A DNA stretch of 46,521 nucleotides, from assembly GCF_021531895.1 (NCBI RefSeq), contig NZ_JAFBIX010000025.1, positions 1 through 46,521 of the forward strand, written 5' to 3'. The stretch's first letter is position 1; every line of letters starts with the position of its first letter. Source of the DNA: Faecalicatena contorta. Lineage in GTDB: Bacteria > Bacillota > Clostridia > Lachnospirales > Lachnospiraceae. The notes beneath the pieces are model-generated. The model was not told where the DNA came from, did not search any database, and saw only the letters and a program-made list of their open reading frames with translations. Of this stretch, positions 14,159-22,835 are shown piece after piece. Both the position numbers and the translations under genes were made by a program.

Positions 14159-15166
14159 ATGAAAAAGAAAAAATTTGTTTTGACTATTTTTTGTATGATT
14201 TTAATATCTGTGACCGGGTGTCAAAAAAGTGAAAACTATAAAATGACAAAGGCGTCAAAAAATGATGTGCTTCCCATTTATGAACAAAATGCTGAAGAGT
14301 TACAAGGAGTATCTGAACTTCAAATATTACAAGATGTATATAAATCAGGATACAAATTTGAGGAATGGCTAATAGAAGGTGTAGAAGAACCCGGAGGTAT
14401 CCTTGCATTAGAGGAAGCCTTTCTTGTATCAGATAGAGAAAATGATTGTATTTTCAAAGTGGATAATAATGGAAATATAATTGATGAAATCGGGCAAACA
14501 GGAAGCGGGAATGGTGAGTTCTTAAAACCGTCTGCACTTGCAGTTTATAATCATGAAATTTATGTGCTGGATCAAGGTAATAATAGAATACAGATATTGG
14601 ATGAGGATCTAGTTTATGATAGAGAAATAAAATTGAAAGATACAAAAACAGAAGACCCGAATTATATTCCTCAAAATATAGCTGTGAATCAGGAGGGAGT
14701 ATTTGTTACCGGGGTGTCATTAGAAAATCCTGTGGTAGATCGATATACAGAAGAAGTAGATGAAATTGGTTCCAATTTTATTGGAAGTATGAGTACATAT
14801 GATAATCAGATGTATTTTATAAATTCTATGGTTCGATATTATGATAAAGAAAACGATAGTTTTGGAGCAGTGAGTATAGCGCCAGAATGGCTTCTGGTTG
14901 CCAAAGATAAAAAAATGGAAAAAATATGTGAATTGCCATATGGATTCAATATTACTTCTTTTTGTGTAGATGAAAAAGGCATTCTATGTGTTTCCGTATC
15001 AGGTGGTGCAGTATATCGTTTGAATAAGGATGGCGTATATGAAGAGACTATTGCGTGTTTGCCGGGACTTCAGGATGAAGAGGCGACGCAAATGGCAGTT
15101 GATGATCAAGAAAGCGTTTATATTGTAATGCCAAATGCTAAAAAAATTTATCGTTGCTATAAGTAG
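14159..15166 (+). CDS. Lipoprotein with six-bladed beta-propeller (NHL-like)
   Basis: The product is 335 residues. A lipoprotein signal peptide (MKKKKFVLTIFCMILISVTG followed by the lipobox Cys) is followed by NHL-type repeats: FLVSDRENDCIFKVDNNGNI, GSGNGEFLKPSALAVYNHEI, IYVLDQGNNRIQILDEDL. Such '6-bladed beta-propeller' lipoproteins sit on the outer face of the membrane, often next to FtsX-type permeases, as here. ATG 14159 is preferred because GAGG-GGAAGG precedes it; the GTG nine bases earlier lies in the Shine-Dalgarno. A truncated permease gene starts 16 bases after the stop. Role unknown; sensing or binding of a peptide is a guess from context. Confidence 0.85.
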   Translation: MKKKKFVLTIFCMILISVTGCQKSENYKMTKASKNDVLPIYEQNAEELQGVSELQILQDVYKSGYKFEEWLIEGVEEPGGILALEEAFLVSDRENDCIFKVDNNGNIIDEIGQTGSGNGEFLKPSALAVYNHEIYVLDQGNNRIQILDEDLVYDREIKLKDTKTEDPNYIPQNIAVNQEGVFVTGVSLENPVVDRYTEEVDEIGSNFIGSMSTYDNQMYFINSMVRYYDKENDSFGAVSIAPEWLLVAKDKKMEKICELPYGFNITSFCVDEKGILCVSVSGGAVYRLNKDGVYEETIACLPGLQDEEATQMAVDDQESVYIVMPNAKKIYRCYK

Positions 15167-15181
15167 GAGTATGAACAAAAT

Positions 15182-15571
15182 ATGAATAGAATCAATTATC
15201 AGCTTCGACAAATATTATTTAAAATTACATATCGAAAGAAAGAATATGTTATGTATATTATTTCTTTCTATTTAGGTCTTTTATTGCCGGCATTTTGTTT
15301 GGCAAACATAAGGTCTGTAGATCAGGTAATTCATTTTACGACATTTGAAAACATGGACAGAGCTGTTCAGATTGATTGGTTTAGTGATGATTTCTTGGAT
15401 ATGAAAATAGAAGGTGCGAAAAATGTATCAGTGAGCGGATATTATGAGGAAGATTTCGCTGAGTGGGGACATCAGTATGTTCCAGTCAAAGGCATAGATG
15501 AGTGTTATATGTACCCATTTCCAAAAATAAAAGGACGTATGTTTAAAAATTTGGTGCTAGAATATAAATAG
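15182..15571 (+). pseudogene. Truncated FtsX/MacB-type permease, N-terminal part
   Basis: The 129-residue frame begins with a cytoplasmic amphipathic stretch and one membrane segment (MYIISFYLGLLLPAFCLANI) followed by an extracellular part, the pattern of the first 130 residues of MacB/FtsX permeases. Its stop codon TAG (15569-15571) spans the IS3 junction. If the IS and one AAAT copy are removed, the frame still stops two codons later (EYKS, TGA), so the gene was already truncated before the IS arrived. The remaining permease and its ATPase are absent. Confidence 0.7.
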
Positions 15572-15647
15572 TACAAGTCAAAATGAGAATTCCTAATCTA
15601 ATATTTCATGGTACAATGTAGGTACCGCACTGAAGGAGGATCTCATT

Positions 15648-15932
15648 ATGGCAAAGCACTATGACAAACAGTTTAAACTGGATGCAGTCCAGTATTATCA
15701 TGATCACAGAGACTTAGGACTGCAGGGCTGTGCATCAAATTTAGGAATCAGTCAACAAACATTATCACGTTGGCAAAAGGAGCTACGTGAGACAGGTGAT
15801 ATTGAATGCCGTGGTTCCGGTAATTATGCTTCTGATGAAGCAAAAGAAATCGCACGATTAAAACGTGAACTTCGTGATGCACAGGACGCTCTTGATGTAC
15901 TAAAAAAAGCAATCAACATTCTGGGAAAATGA
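15648..15932 (+). CDS. IS3-family transposase OrfA
   Basis: The product is 94 residues: an HTH (QFKLDAVQYYHDHRDLGLQG, then ASNLGISQQTLSRWQKEL) that binds the terminal repeats, followed by a leucine-zipper-like helix (EIARLKRELRDAQDALDVLK). AAGGAGG precedes the ATG. It ends in TGA at 15930-15932 overlapping the OrfB start in the -1 frame; the run GGGAAAA just before the stop could allow programmed -1 frameshifting to an OrfAB fusion transposase, as is usual in IS3 elements. Confidence 0.93.
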   Translation: MAKHYDKQFKLDAVQYYHDHRDLGLQGCASNLGISQQTLSRWQKELRETGDIECRGSGNYASDEAKEIARLKRELRDAQDALDVLKKAINILGK

Positions 15933-16843
15933 CGGAAGCCATTTATCTCGAAGTTGCTGAGAAGTCAGAAACTGCCCATAAGGCTGGACGCCGGGTTTCT
16001 GTCTCCGGAATGTTGAAATATCTCGGCGTTTCCCGTTCTGGTTACCGTGCATGGCTAAAACATGTTCCTTCAAACGCTGAACAGCGTCGTGAAACGGTAA
16101 AAGCCAAAATCAAGGATATTTATGATGAATCAAAACAGAATTACGGTGCCCCAAAGATTACCAAAGAACTGCGAAAATCAGGGGAAATAATCTCTGAACG
16201 TACAGTTGGTAAATACATGAGGCAAATGGGAATCAAAGCACAATGGGTAAAACCATGGACTATTACCACAAAAGATTCTGACTTCAGTAGCGAATTGCAA
16301 AATATCCTTGATGAACAGTTTAATCCGGAACGCCCAAATGCTGTCTGGTGTTCTGATATCACATATATCTGGACGATAGACGGATTTGTTTATCTAACCA
16401 GTATTATGGATTTATATTCCAGAAAAATCATTGCCTGGACACTTTCTAAAACACTGGAAGTATCCTGCGTGATTGAAACAATAAATAAAGCTAAAGCAAG
16501 ACGTAAAATCGAAGAACCATTGATTCTGCATTCCGATCGTGGCAGCCAGTATGTATCCAAAGAATACAAGAGGATAACTGCCGGTATACAGTGTAGCTAT
16601 TCGAAAAAAGCTTATCCTTGGGACAACGCATGTATTGAATCATTCCATTCATTGATCAAACGTGAATGGCTGAACCGCTTCAAAATCCGCGATTATGATC
16701 ATGCGTACCGATTGGTCTTCGAATATCTGGAAGCATTCTACAATACAAAACGTATTCATAGCCATTGTGACTATATGTCTCCAAATGATTATGAAGAACT
16801 GTATCGTAGAATCCAGAAAGACGAATTGCTGATGGCAAGTTAA
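15929..16843 (+). CDS. IS3-family transposase OrfB (DDE integrase)
   Basis: The product is 304 residues: an HTH_21 region near residues 50-105 (YDESKQNYGAPKITKELRKS) and a retroviral-type integrase core. The catalytic acids are visible: D in VWCSDITYIW, D in ILHSDRGSQY, and E in WDNACIESFHSLIKREW. The ATG at 15929 overlaps the OrfA stop (ATGA). The protein has normal length and no disruption, so it should be active either alone or as the frameshifted OrfAB product. Confidence 0.95.
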   Translation: MTEAIYLEVAEKSETAHKAGRRVSVSGMLKYLGVSRSGYRAWLKHVPSNAEQRRETVKAKIKDIYDESKQNYGAPKITKELRKSGEIISERTVGKYMRQMGIKAQWVKPWTITTKDSDFSSELQNILDEQFNPERPNAVWCSDITYIWTIDGFVYLTSIMDLYSRKIIAWTLSKTLEVSCVIETINKAKARRKIEEPLILHSDRGSQYVSKEYKRITAGIQCSYSKKAYPWDNACIESFHSLIKREWLNRFKIRDYDHAYRLVFEYLEAFYNTKRIHSHCDYMSPNDYEELYRRIQKDELLMAS

Positions 16844-16878
16844 GATGAGGAAAACCTCATTTTAACTTGTACTAAATC

Positions 16879-16908
16879 TTGACATAGGACCAGGTTGTCG
16901 TATATAAT
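16879..16908 (+). promoter_or_regulatory. Promoter next to the IS right end
   Basis: TTGACA (16879-16884), 18-base spacer, TATAAT (16903-16908). It starts five bases outside the IS and belongs to the host sequence. It would drive the exported-protein gene at 17038. Confidence 0.75.
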
Positions 16909-16968
16909 TGTGTTTATCTTATAGTCAAAAAAAGAAGTAAGGGTTAGAAAAGTAAAAAAGTAGAGTTC

Positions 16969-17020
16969 ATCTGAAAGAGCCATGTGCGGACTGCCATATC
17001 AACACATGGCTCTTTCAGAT
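16969..17020. repeat. Perfect 18-bp inverted repeat in a 5' leader
   Basis: ATCTGAAAGAGCCATGTG (16969-16986) and its exact complement (17003-17020) enclose a 16-base loop. It lies in the untranslated leader between the promoter at 16879 and the start at 17038, about 17 bases from the start codon. No T run follows, so it is not a standard terminator; it may be an RNA stability or translation control hairpin. Confidence 0.7.
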
Positions 17021-17037
17021 AACTGCGAGGTAGATGA

Positions 17038-17424
17038 ATGAAGAAAAAGATATCCAGACGATATGTATATATTTTGGTCGGGGTTGCAGCACTTATTGCT
17101 TTATTGTTGTGGGTGCATCCAATTGCATTTATAAAAACTGGAATTCTGACAAAAGAGAAGGTGGATCAGTATGAAAAGCAGTATGATCTGGGTGCTGCGA
17201 GAAAGTTTGATGCGAATGATAAGAGCATAAAGAACGTCTATATGTTTTATATTGGAAATGAAGCCGTGGAGGTACAAGATGAAACTGTGGACAGTCTTAT
17301 CGATGTTAATGTGCGAAAAGTTGCTCCGTTTCTATATCGTTGGAATATTCCAGAAGGAAATTGGGGAATCTTTCGGGTCACGTTGGGAAACGACAAATAT
17401 TATTGTCTGTATATTACAAATTAA
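17038..17424 (+). CDS. Small exported or membrane-anchored protein, unknown
   Basis: The product is 128 residues: a basic N-terminus (MKKKISRR) and one hydrophobic helix (YVYILVGVAALIALLLWVHP), then a soluble extracytoplasmic part ending FRVTLGNDKYYCLYITN. No family is recognised. GCGAGG lies 7-12 bases before the ATG. It follows a promoter and leader hairpin and stands 50 bases ahead of another (decayed) secreted-protein gene, so both belonged to one unit of surface-directed proteins. A signal anchor rather than a cleaved signal peptide is likely. Confidence 0.65.
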   Translation: MKKKISRRYVYILVGVAALIALLLWVHPIAFIKTGILTKEKVDQYEKQYDLGAARKFDANDKSIKNVYMFYIGNEAVEVQDETVDSLIDVNVRKVAPFLYRWNIPEGNWGIFRVTLGNDKYYCLYITN

Positions 17425-17477
17425 TTTCATTCATAAAGTACATGTTAAAAAGCATTAATTATACAAGGGGGAAGTTG

Positions 17478-18019
17478 ATGAAGAAAAATGTTATCAAAAT
17501 AATAGCAGCTACACTGACGCTTTTTCTGTTTTGCAGCAATGGCGTAAAGGCGGAAACTCAAAAAGAATGTATAACAATTGAAGAAAAAAAGGAATATTTG
17601 TGTGAAAAAGGTATGCTCAGTTGCAAAGCCCTAACATTTCGCCTAAGATTCAAATAAATCCAGGTGGATGGGCTTTTGTATCTTTTGAACCAAGTTATAT
17701 GTTTCATGTAAATGATAATGTGGTAACGGATTTGAGGTTAGAGTATGTACATGAAAATATGCCGGGAATTTCATCGATAAGTTTCTCTTATGAAGGGGCA
17801 TCTATTTCTGCTGGCGGTAATTTTACTGATTCTTTATCTAAAATCACAACATATAGATCCATGTTAGTTGATTATTGGGGATAAAGCGGATTGAGAGAGG
17901 ATAGATGCCCTTATAATTACGGGATGATATGCAGCGAAAGTCTCTGTGGGGGTAGAACACTTCAGGATTATAAGATAACGGTAGAAGACAATCTCTATAA
18001 CAGTGGCACAAGATTCTGA
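17478..18019 (+). pseudogene. Decayed secreted-protein gene (frameshift and nonsense)
   Basis: ATG 17478 follows GGGGGAAG and begins a clear signal peptide (MKKNVIKIIAATLTLFLFCS, GVKA-E). The frame breaks at an A5 tract near 17603-17608; one extra A would join it to YAQLQSPNISPKIQINPGGW and on to DYWG. There a TAA (17882-17884) interrupts, but the same frame continues coherently (SGLREDRCPYNYGMICSES) to TGA at 18017-18019. One frameshift plus one nonsense mutation would explain a former secreted protein of about 180 residues. The family is not recognised. Confidence 0.55.
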
Positions 18020-18372
18020 CCAGTTTAGGTGTTAATCCTTCCGTGGCGGCATTGCTCGGTATTCGGGCTCAAATCCAACATCTGAAAGCCTATACTTCCA
18101 CGGATGCGCTGGCAAATATCTGCATTGATCTGCGCTTCAAGTATGTAACGCGCGGTTCTTCATCTTATGTAGAGTGGATGGACAGTAAAGAAAATCCGAA
18201 AGGCGTGGGCTGGCTCCTTTCCTGCTGTTTTTCTTCGTGCTATAATCTATTAAAAACGGGTGTCTGTCAGCTGTTAACTGTTCGGCATCTCTTGTGCTAT
18301 TGTACAGTATTAATCCAGTTTTTGACCTCTTTTATACAAGAAGGATTCATTTGTAGTATAGATATCCAATAA
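18004..18372 (+). pseudogene. Unrecognised gene fragment
   Basis: An open frame without start signal reads ILTSLGVNPSVAALLGIRAQ, then LRFKYVTRGSSSYVEWMDSK. The first 75 residues have balanced, protein-like composition and more GC-rich codons than the surroundings. After PKGVGW the sequence becomes low-complexity and Cys-rich, so the real part probably ends near 18225. It looks like an internal piece of a larger protein; I cannot name the family. Confidence 0.35.
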
Positions 18373-18463
18373 TAAAAAATAAACTCCGAAGAGTCTGTAA
18401 TCCATAGCATTTTGCAAAGAAGCATGTTAGAATGAGATGAATCAAAATTTAAGGAGAAGCTTT

Positions 18464-18985
18464 ATGAATGGTGTAGTATTGTATCAATCAAAATATGGGG
18501 CAACGAAGAAATATGCAGAGTGGATTTCGGAGAAAACAGGATTTCCTGTGATTGAGACGAAGAAAGCAAAGATAGGAGATATTAAAAAGTATGATATTAT
18601 AATCCTTGGAGGAGGCATTTATGCATCTGGAATTGCAGGTATCTCCTTTTTGAAAAAGAATATTGATATACTGCAGGAAAAGAAAATCATAGTATTTTGT
18701 GTTGGCGCATCTCCTTATGATGAAACTGCATTTCAAGAGATTGTACAACATAATATGAAAGATAGACTAACGGACATTCCTTGCTTCTATTGCAGAGGAG
18801 CATGGGATATGGAAGCAATGAATGTTGTGGATAGAAATTTGTGCAAAATGTTAAGAAAAGCAGTCGCAAAAAAGCAGCCAGCCGAATATGAGGTCTGGGA
18901 GAAGGCGTTGGTTGCTGCTGGAGATGACAGCTGTGACTGGACAGATCAAAAGTATATTGAGCCGATATTGGATATGTTGAAGTAA
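18464..18985 (+). CDS. Flavodoxin-domain protein
   Basis: The product is 173 residues. MNGVVLYQSKYGATKKYAEW is the flavodoxin first strand with an FMN phosphate loop (YQSKYGATKKYA), followed by YDIIILGGGIYASGIAG (the isoalloxazine-side loop) and IIVFCVGASPYDE. The domain is like that of protoporphyrinogen-oxidase HemG-type flavodoxins and is common as a stand-alone electron carrier in Clostridia. The ATG at 18464 is preferred over 18437 because AAGGAG lies seven to twelve bases before it. It is convergent with the TetR gene at 19099. Confidence 0.88.
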   Translation: MNGVVLYQSKYGATKKYAEWISEKTGFPVIETKKAKIGDIKKYDIIILGGGIYASGIAGISFLKKNIDILQEKKIIVFCVGASPYDETAFQEIVQHNMKDRLTDIPCFYCRGAWDMEAMNVVDRNLCKMLRKAVAKKQPAEYEVWEKALVAAGDDSCDWTDQKYIEPILDMLK

Positions 18986-18997
18986 TCATATGTTTTT

Positions 18998-19049
18998 CGG
19001 CAACGGAAAATGCTTCGGAAGTGTGATGAGGAAGGAGCTTCCGTTGCCG
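18998..19049. repeat. Long-loop inverted repeat between convergent genes
   Basis: CGGCAACGGAA (18998-19008) and TTCCGTTGCCG (19039-19049) with a 30-base loop. It lies just after the flavodoxin stop. There is no T run, so it may be a weak bidirectional terminator or an mRNA 3'-end stabiliser. Confidence 0.5.
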
Positions 19050-19098
19050 GGCACTTTCAGAAGCAACAGTCAGATATCTGAGGAATATGGATTTCTAT

Positions 19099-19653
19099 TT
19101 ATCTGCTCAGATACCCTTCCGACCGTTTGATAAAGTCTGCAATGTCCAGCTTGGGATTATCCAAAGTCTTATGGATGAACAGACCATCGGAAAGGAGCAG
19201 AAGCAGCCATGCAAGATAATCGGAGGACACGGAATCCGTTCGTTCTCCGATTTTTTTTGAGATGATCTCAGCAAATTCACAGTACCGGCTCAGAAGCTTC
19301 TGACGGATCTGTTCATTTCCCATCATCGCATCATAGAAAAGATGAAGCCGCATATCTGCAGTTGCAACATCTCGTTCCAATACATACTTGACCAGCCGGT
19401 GAAGAGACGTGTCCTTCGTCTCGTCTTCCGTCCATGTGATCAGGTCCTGATATTGCTGATCCAGATACTTGTCTGTAATATCGAATAAGATATCGTTCTT
19501 ATTCTTATAATGATAATAAAGTGTTCCTTTTGATATTCCGGCCTCTCTGGCAATCTCAGCCAGGGAGATGTCGGATAATTTTTTATGTTCTAATAATTCT
19601 TCTGTAGCGGTTAGAATTAATTCTTTTACATTATCTTTTCTTGGTGCAGCCAT
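19099..19653 (-). CDS. TetR-family regulator, divergent to GlpA-like operon
   Basis: The product is 184 residues. The DNA-binding domain is typical (KELILTATEELLEHKKLSDI, SLAEIAREAGISKGTLYYHY followed by KNKNDILFDI). The ATG at 19653 (MAAPRK) has AAAAGGGGA just upstream; the longer frame to 19695 lacks support. It is divergently oriented from the five-gene oxidoreductase/kinase operon with 177 bases between starts, the usual layout for a local repressor. Inducer unknown, presumably a substrate or intermediate of the operon. A GTATAC-centred imperfect palindrome near 19697-19714 could be its operator. Confidence 0.9.
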   Translation of the reverse strand: MAAPRKDNVKELILTATEELLEHKKLSDISLAEIAREAGISKGTLYYHYKNKNDILFDITDKYLDQQYQDLITWTEDETKDTSLHRLVKYVLERDVATADMRLHLFYDAMMGNEQIRQKLLSRYCEFAEIISKKIGERTDSVSSDYLAWLLLLLSDGLFIHKTLDNPKLDIADFIKRSEGYLSR

Positions 19654-19754
19654 AGTGTCCCCTTTTGATGATATTAATGAAAGATGCTCACGCATTTTGT
19701 ATGTATACAGTATAGCTTCTTTTGTGTGAAATGTCGAGAAAATAGAGCGAAATG

Positions 19755-19783
19755 TTGACTTTAATGTACAGATTTGCTAATAT
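19755..19783 (+). promoter_or_regulatory. Promoter of oxidoreductase/kinase operon
   Basis: TTGACT (19755-19760), 17-base spacer, TAATAT (19778-19783). An imperfect dyad AGTCGGTC/GACGACT follows just downstream (19791-19812), a possible repressor site between promoter and start codon. Confidence 0.65.
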
Positions 19784-19830
19784 AAACTTAGAGTCGGTCG
19801 CGTGGACGACTTATAGAAAGAAGTGAGTGG

Positions 19831-21555
19831 ATGAAAAAAGAAGCATTGGAAGAAAAACTGAATCATAAATTGCGAAAGCGGTTTGGAGACAGTGTCAGGG
19901 TGTCGGTGGAAGGAAGAATCATTCGTGTATCTGGTCATATGTCCAGGTGGGAGGATATTGTAGAAGCCTGCAGCATGTGTGTGGTGAAGCAGCCGGGAGT
20001 CCATGTGGTCAATGATGTAGTGCTGGATGGTGTGCAGATGCCGTCGATGAGAGTTCCTTCACTCAGGGATGAAGAGCTGGAAGGGGCGAAGCCGGATGTC
20101 CTGATTATCGGCGGAGGCATCTCCGGGTGTAGTATTGCGAGAGAATTAATGAAGTGGAAGCTGGGTGTCCTGCTGGTGGATAAAGAGGCAGATCTTGCTG
20201 TGCAGGCATCAGGCAGGAATGATGGAGAAGTGCATCCCGGAGTGGATCTGGGACGTGGAACATTGAAGCAGAAGTACGTGGTGCGGGGCAATCGTATGTT
20301 TGATCAGGTCTGCGAAGATCTGGATGTGCCATTTCAGAGATGCGGACAGTACGTTGGCTTCACAGATAAGATCGTGTATCCATTTATCTGGTTGTATGCG
20401 TGGCAGCGTAAGCACATCTGCAAGGTGACGGACACACAGATTCTGTCGGGAAAGGAGCTTCACCGAAGAGAACCGAATCTGAATCCGGAGTTTCAGTTTG
20501 CACTTTACAATCCAAGTGCCGGATGTGTCTGCCCTTATGGATTGACGATTGCATATGGGGAAAATGCAGTGAGTAATGGAGCAAAAGTAAGTCTGAATAC
20601 GGTCGTGCTTGGAATGAAAGTATCAAAAGGAAGGATTCAAAGTGTTAAGACCAATCGCGGAACCATATACCCGAAGCTGGTGATCAATGCGGCCGGAGTA
20701 TTTGCCGAGGATGTGGCTGAGATGGCAGGGGACAGATTCTTTTCGATTCATCCCAGAAAAGGAACCAATTCGATTCTGGACAAAAAGACCGGAAGCCTTG
20801 TGAAGGGAATCTCTTCGATAAAGAAATTGACCCATAACGCAGCACATACCAAGGGAGGCGGCATTGTCCATACTGCCCATGACAATCTGCTGGTGGGGCC
20901 GAATGCTATTGAAACCTATGAAAAAGAGAACTTTGCAACGGAACAGTCCAGCATTGATGCAGTGTTTGAAAAGCAGAAGATGACGTCGGAAAAGCTCTCG
21001 AAGAAAGATATCATTACATATTTTACGGGTGTCCGACCGGCAACGTTTGAAGAAGATTTTGTGATAGAAAAAGGGCGTAAGACGAAGAACCTGATTCATT
21101 GTGCCGGAATACAGTCGCCAGGACTGACAACTGCGCCTGCGGTTGCAGTCGATGTGGCAGAGATGGCGGTTCATGAGTTAAAACAGTCGCAAAAGGTTGA
21201 AGTGAATCGAGAATTCCAGCCAAAAAGAAAGGGAATTCCACAGGTGAAGAATCTCCCGGAGGAAGAAAGAGACCGATTGATTCAGGAAAATCCAGATTAT
21301 GGAGTCATAGTCTGCCGGTGTGAAGAGATCAGTAAGGGAGAGATTCTGGATGCATTGAATTCCCCAATCCCGGTAGCAACGGTAGATGGAATTAAGAAGC
21401 GTGTCCGCCCGGGAATGGGAAGGTGTCAGGGTGGATTCTGTATGCCTCTGGTAACCAGAATTATCAGTGAACACCAGAATATTCCAGTCGAACAAGTTAG
21501 AAAATCCGGGGAAAATTCCATAATATGCTATGGAAAGACAAAGGGGGTACAATGA
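19831..21555 (+). CDS. GlpA-like FAD-dependent dehydrogenase with BON-like N-terminus and Cys C-terminus
   Basis: The product is 574 residues in three parts. Residues 1-75 (RFGDSVRVSVEGRIIRVSGH ... PGVHVVNDVVLDG) look like a BON-type small domain, unusual for this family. Residues about 88-460 are an FAD-dependent DAO fold (DVLIIGGGISGCSIARELMK, GRNDGEVHPG, a late GIQSPGLTTAPAVA) as in anaerobic glycerol-3-phosphate dehydrogenase GlpA. Residues about 490-545 are a BFD-like Cys motif (CRCEE ... GMGRCQGGFC) that would bind [2Fe-2S]. It heads the operon; the next gene overlaps its stop by four bases. It probably oxidises a polyol phosphate or related substrate; glycerol-3-phosphate is only one candidate. 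Confidence 0.85.
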   Translation: MKKEALEEKLNHKLRKRFGDSVRVSVEGRIIRVSGHMSRWEDIVEACSMCVVKQPGVHVVNDVVLDGVQMPSMRVPSLRDEELEGAKPDVLIIGGGISGCSIARELMKWKLGVLLVDKEADLAVQASGRNDGEVHPGVDLGRGTLKQKYVVRGNRMFDQVCEDLDVPFQRCGQYVGFTDKIVYPFIWLYAWQRKHICKVTDTQILSGKELHRREPNLNPEFQFALYNPSAGCVCPYGLTIAYGENAVSNGAKVSLNTVVLGMKVSKGRIQSVKTNRGTIYPKLVINAAGVFAEDVAEMAGDRFFSIHPRKGTNSILDKKTGSLVKGISSIKKLTHNAAHTKGGGIVHTAHDNLLVGPNAIETYEKENFATEQSSIDAVFEKQKMTSEKLSKKDIITYFTGVRPATFEEDFVIEKGRKTKNLIHCAGIQSPGLTTAPAVAVDVAEMAVHELKQSQKVEVNREFQPKRKGIPQVKNLPEEERDRLIQENPDYGVIVCRCEEISKGEILDALNSPIPVATVDGIKKRVRPGMGRCQGGFCMPLVTRIISEHQNIPVEQVRKSGENSIICYGKTKGVQ

Positions 21556-22835
21556 TGCAAAGTTGCGATGTACTTGTAATTGGCGGAGGCCCCGCAGGAC
21601 TTTCCGCAGCAATCTCTGCCAGAAAAGAAGGAGCAAGAGTGCTTTTGATTGAGCGGGAAGAGCATTTGGGAGGAATCCTTAAGCAGTGTATCCATGATGG
21701 ATTTGGTCTCCTTCGTTTTGGAGAGAAGCTATCAGGACCAGAATATGTGGAACGGTTCGAAGATGAATTCCACGAACTGCACATAGAGTATGAAGTACAG
21801 ACCTTTGTTACGGATATCTGCAAGAAAGAGGAAGACTTCCGGATAACAGCGGTCAACCGAAAGGGTGTACAGAAGTATCAGACCAGGACGATCATTCTGG
21901 CTACGGGATGCCGGGAACGGACGGCAAAGCAGGTGTTCATCCATGGAACCAGACCATCAGGAGTCTTTACCGCAGGAACAGCACAGCATTTTGTTAATCT
22001 GATGGGAGAGATGCCTGCAAAGAAATGTGTCATTCTGGGAAGTGGCGATATTGGCCTGATCATGGCACGTCGCCTGACGTTAGAAGGTGCAGAGGTTGAA
22101 GGCGTCTATGAAGTGAAACCAGAACCATCCGGGCTTACGAGAAATATTGTTCAATGTCTGGAGGATTACAACATCCCATTACATCTGTCCCATACGGTGA
22201 CACGAGTATTTGGAGAGGACAGACTGACGGCTGTAGAGATATCAAAGGTAGATGAGAAGATGCAGCCGATTCCGGGGACACAGAGGCTGGTAGAGTGTGA
22301 TGCTTTGATTCTGTCGGTCGGCCTGATTCCGGAAAATGAGATTGCGGAGAATCTGGGGGTCTTACTGGATGGACATACCAAAGGGCCTGCCTGTGATAAT
22401 CTGTTTATGACCAATGTAGAAGGAGTGTTCTCCTGTGGAAATGCACTCCATGTCAATGACCTGGTGGATTATGTATCTGAAAGTGGTGAACTTGCCGGGA
22501 AGGCGGCGGCAGGCTATCAGAAGAACTGGAAACCAGGCAGGAAGAAGGTACAGCTGGAAACAGATGTATCCTTACAGTATCTGGTACCACAGAGCCTGAA
22601 TCTGGAGCAGGGACTGGAACATGTTGTGATGTATTTTCGAAGCAGAGAGACGATACCATATGGTACGTTATGTATTGAGATAGATGGGAAGAATGTATTC
22701 GAGAAGAAGTATACGAATCTGAAACCGCCAGAGATGGAGCATCTGGAACTGGATTTCCAGAGATTCCGCCTGACAGAATCTTCTAAGGTGAAGATATCCG
22801 TTCGAAAGGAAGCAAAAGGAGGCGGGAAGAGATGA
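21552..22835 (+). CDS. FAD/NAD(P)-dependent oxidoreductase, partner of GlpA-like protein
   Basis: The product is 427 residues. An FAD-binding Rossmann motif at the start (CDVLVIGGGPAGLSAAISAR), a second dinucleotide motif in the middle (KCVILGSGDIGLIMARRLTL), and ATGCRERT plus SCGNALHVNDLVDYVSESG define the pyridine-nucleotide disulfide oxidoreductase class II fold. ATG 21552 overlaps the previous stop (ATGA) and is preceded by AAGGGGG. In Clostridia this protein recurs between a GlpA-like dehydrogenase and a DUF1667 protein; together they probably form a flavin/iron-sulfur complex that passes electrons from the substrate to NAD or another carrier. Confidence 0.88.
   Translation: MMQSCDVLVIGGGPAGLSAAISARKEGARVLLIEREEHLGGILKQCIHDGFGLLRFGEKLSGPEYVERFEDEFHELHIEYEVQTFVTDICKKEEDFRITAVNRKGVQKYQTRTIILATGCRERTAKQVFIHGTRPSGVFTAGTAQHFVNLMGEMPAKKCVILGSGDIGLIMARRLTLEGAEVEGVYEVKPEPSGLTRNIVQCLEDYNIPLHLSHTVTRVFGEDRLTAVEISKVDEKMQPIPGTQRLVECDALILSVGLIPENEIAENLGVLLDGHTKGPACDNLFMTNVEGVFSCGNALHVNDLVDYVSESGELAGKAAAGYQKNWKPGRKKVQLETDVSLQYLVPQSLNLEQGLEHVVMYFRSRETIPYGTLCIEIDGKNVFEKKYTNLKPPEMEHLELDFQRFRLTESSKVKISVRKEAKGGGKR

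Larger units (their letters stand above)
15570..16873 (+). mobile_element. Complete IS3-family insertion sequence, 1304 bp
   Basis: The ends are inverted repeats: left AGTACAAGTCAAAATGAG, right (reverse complement) AGTACAAGTTAAAATGAG. The four bases AAAT flank it on both sides (15566-15569 and 16874-16877) as a target duplication. Inside are two overlapping transposase frames, both intact. Perfect duplication and intact genes suggest a recent insertion that may still be mobile. It inserted into a locus already decayed (see 15182). Confidence 0.93.
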
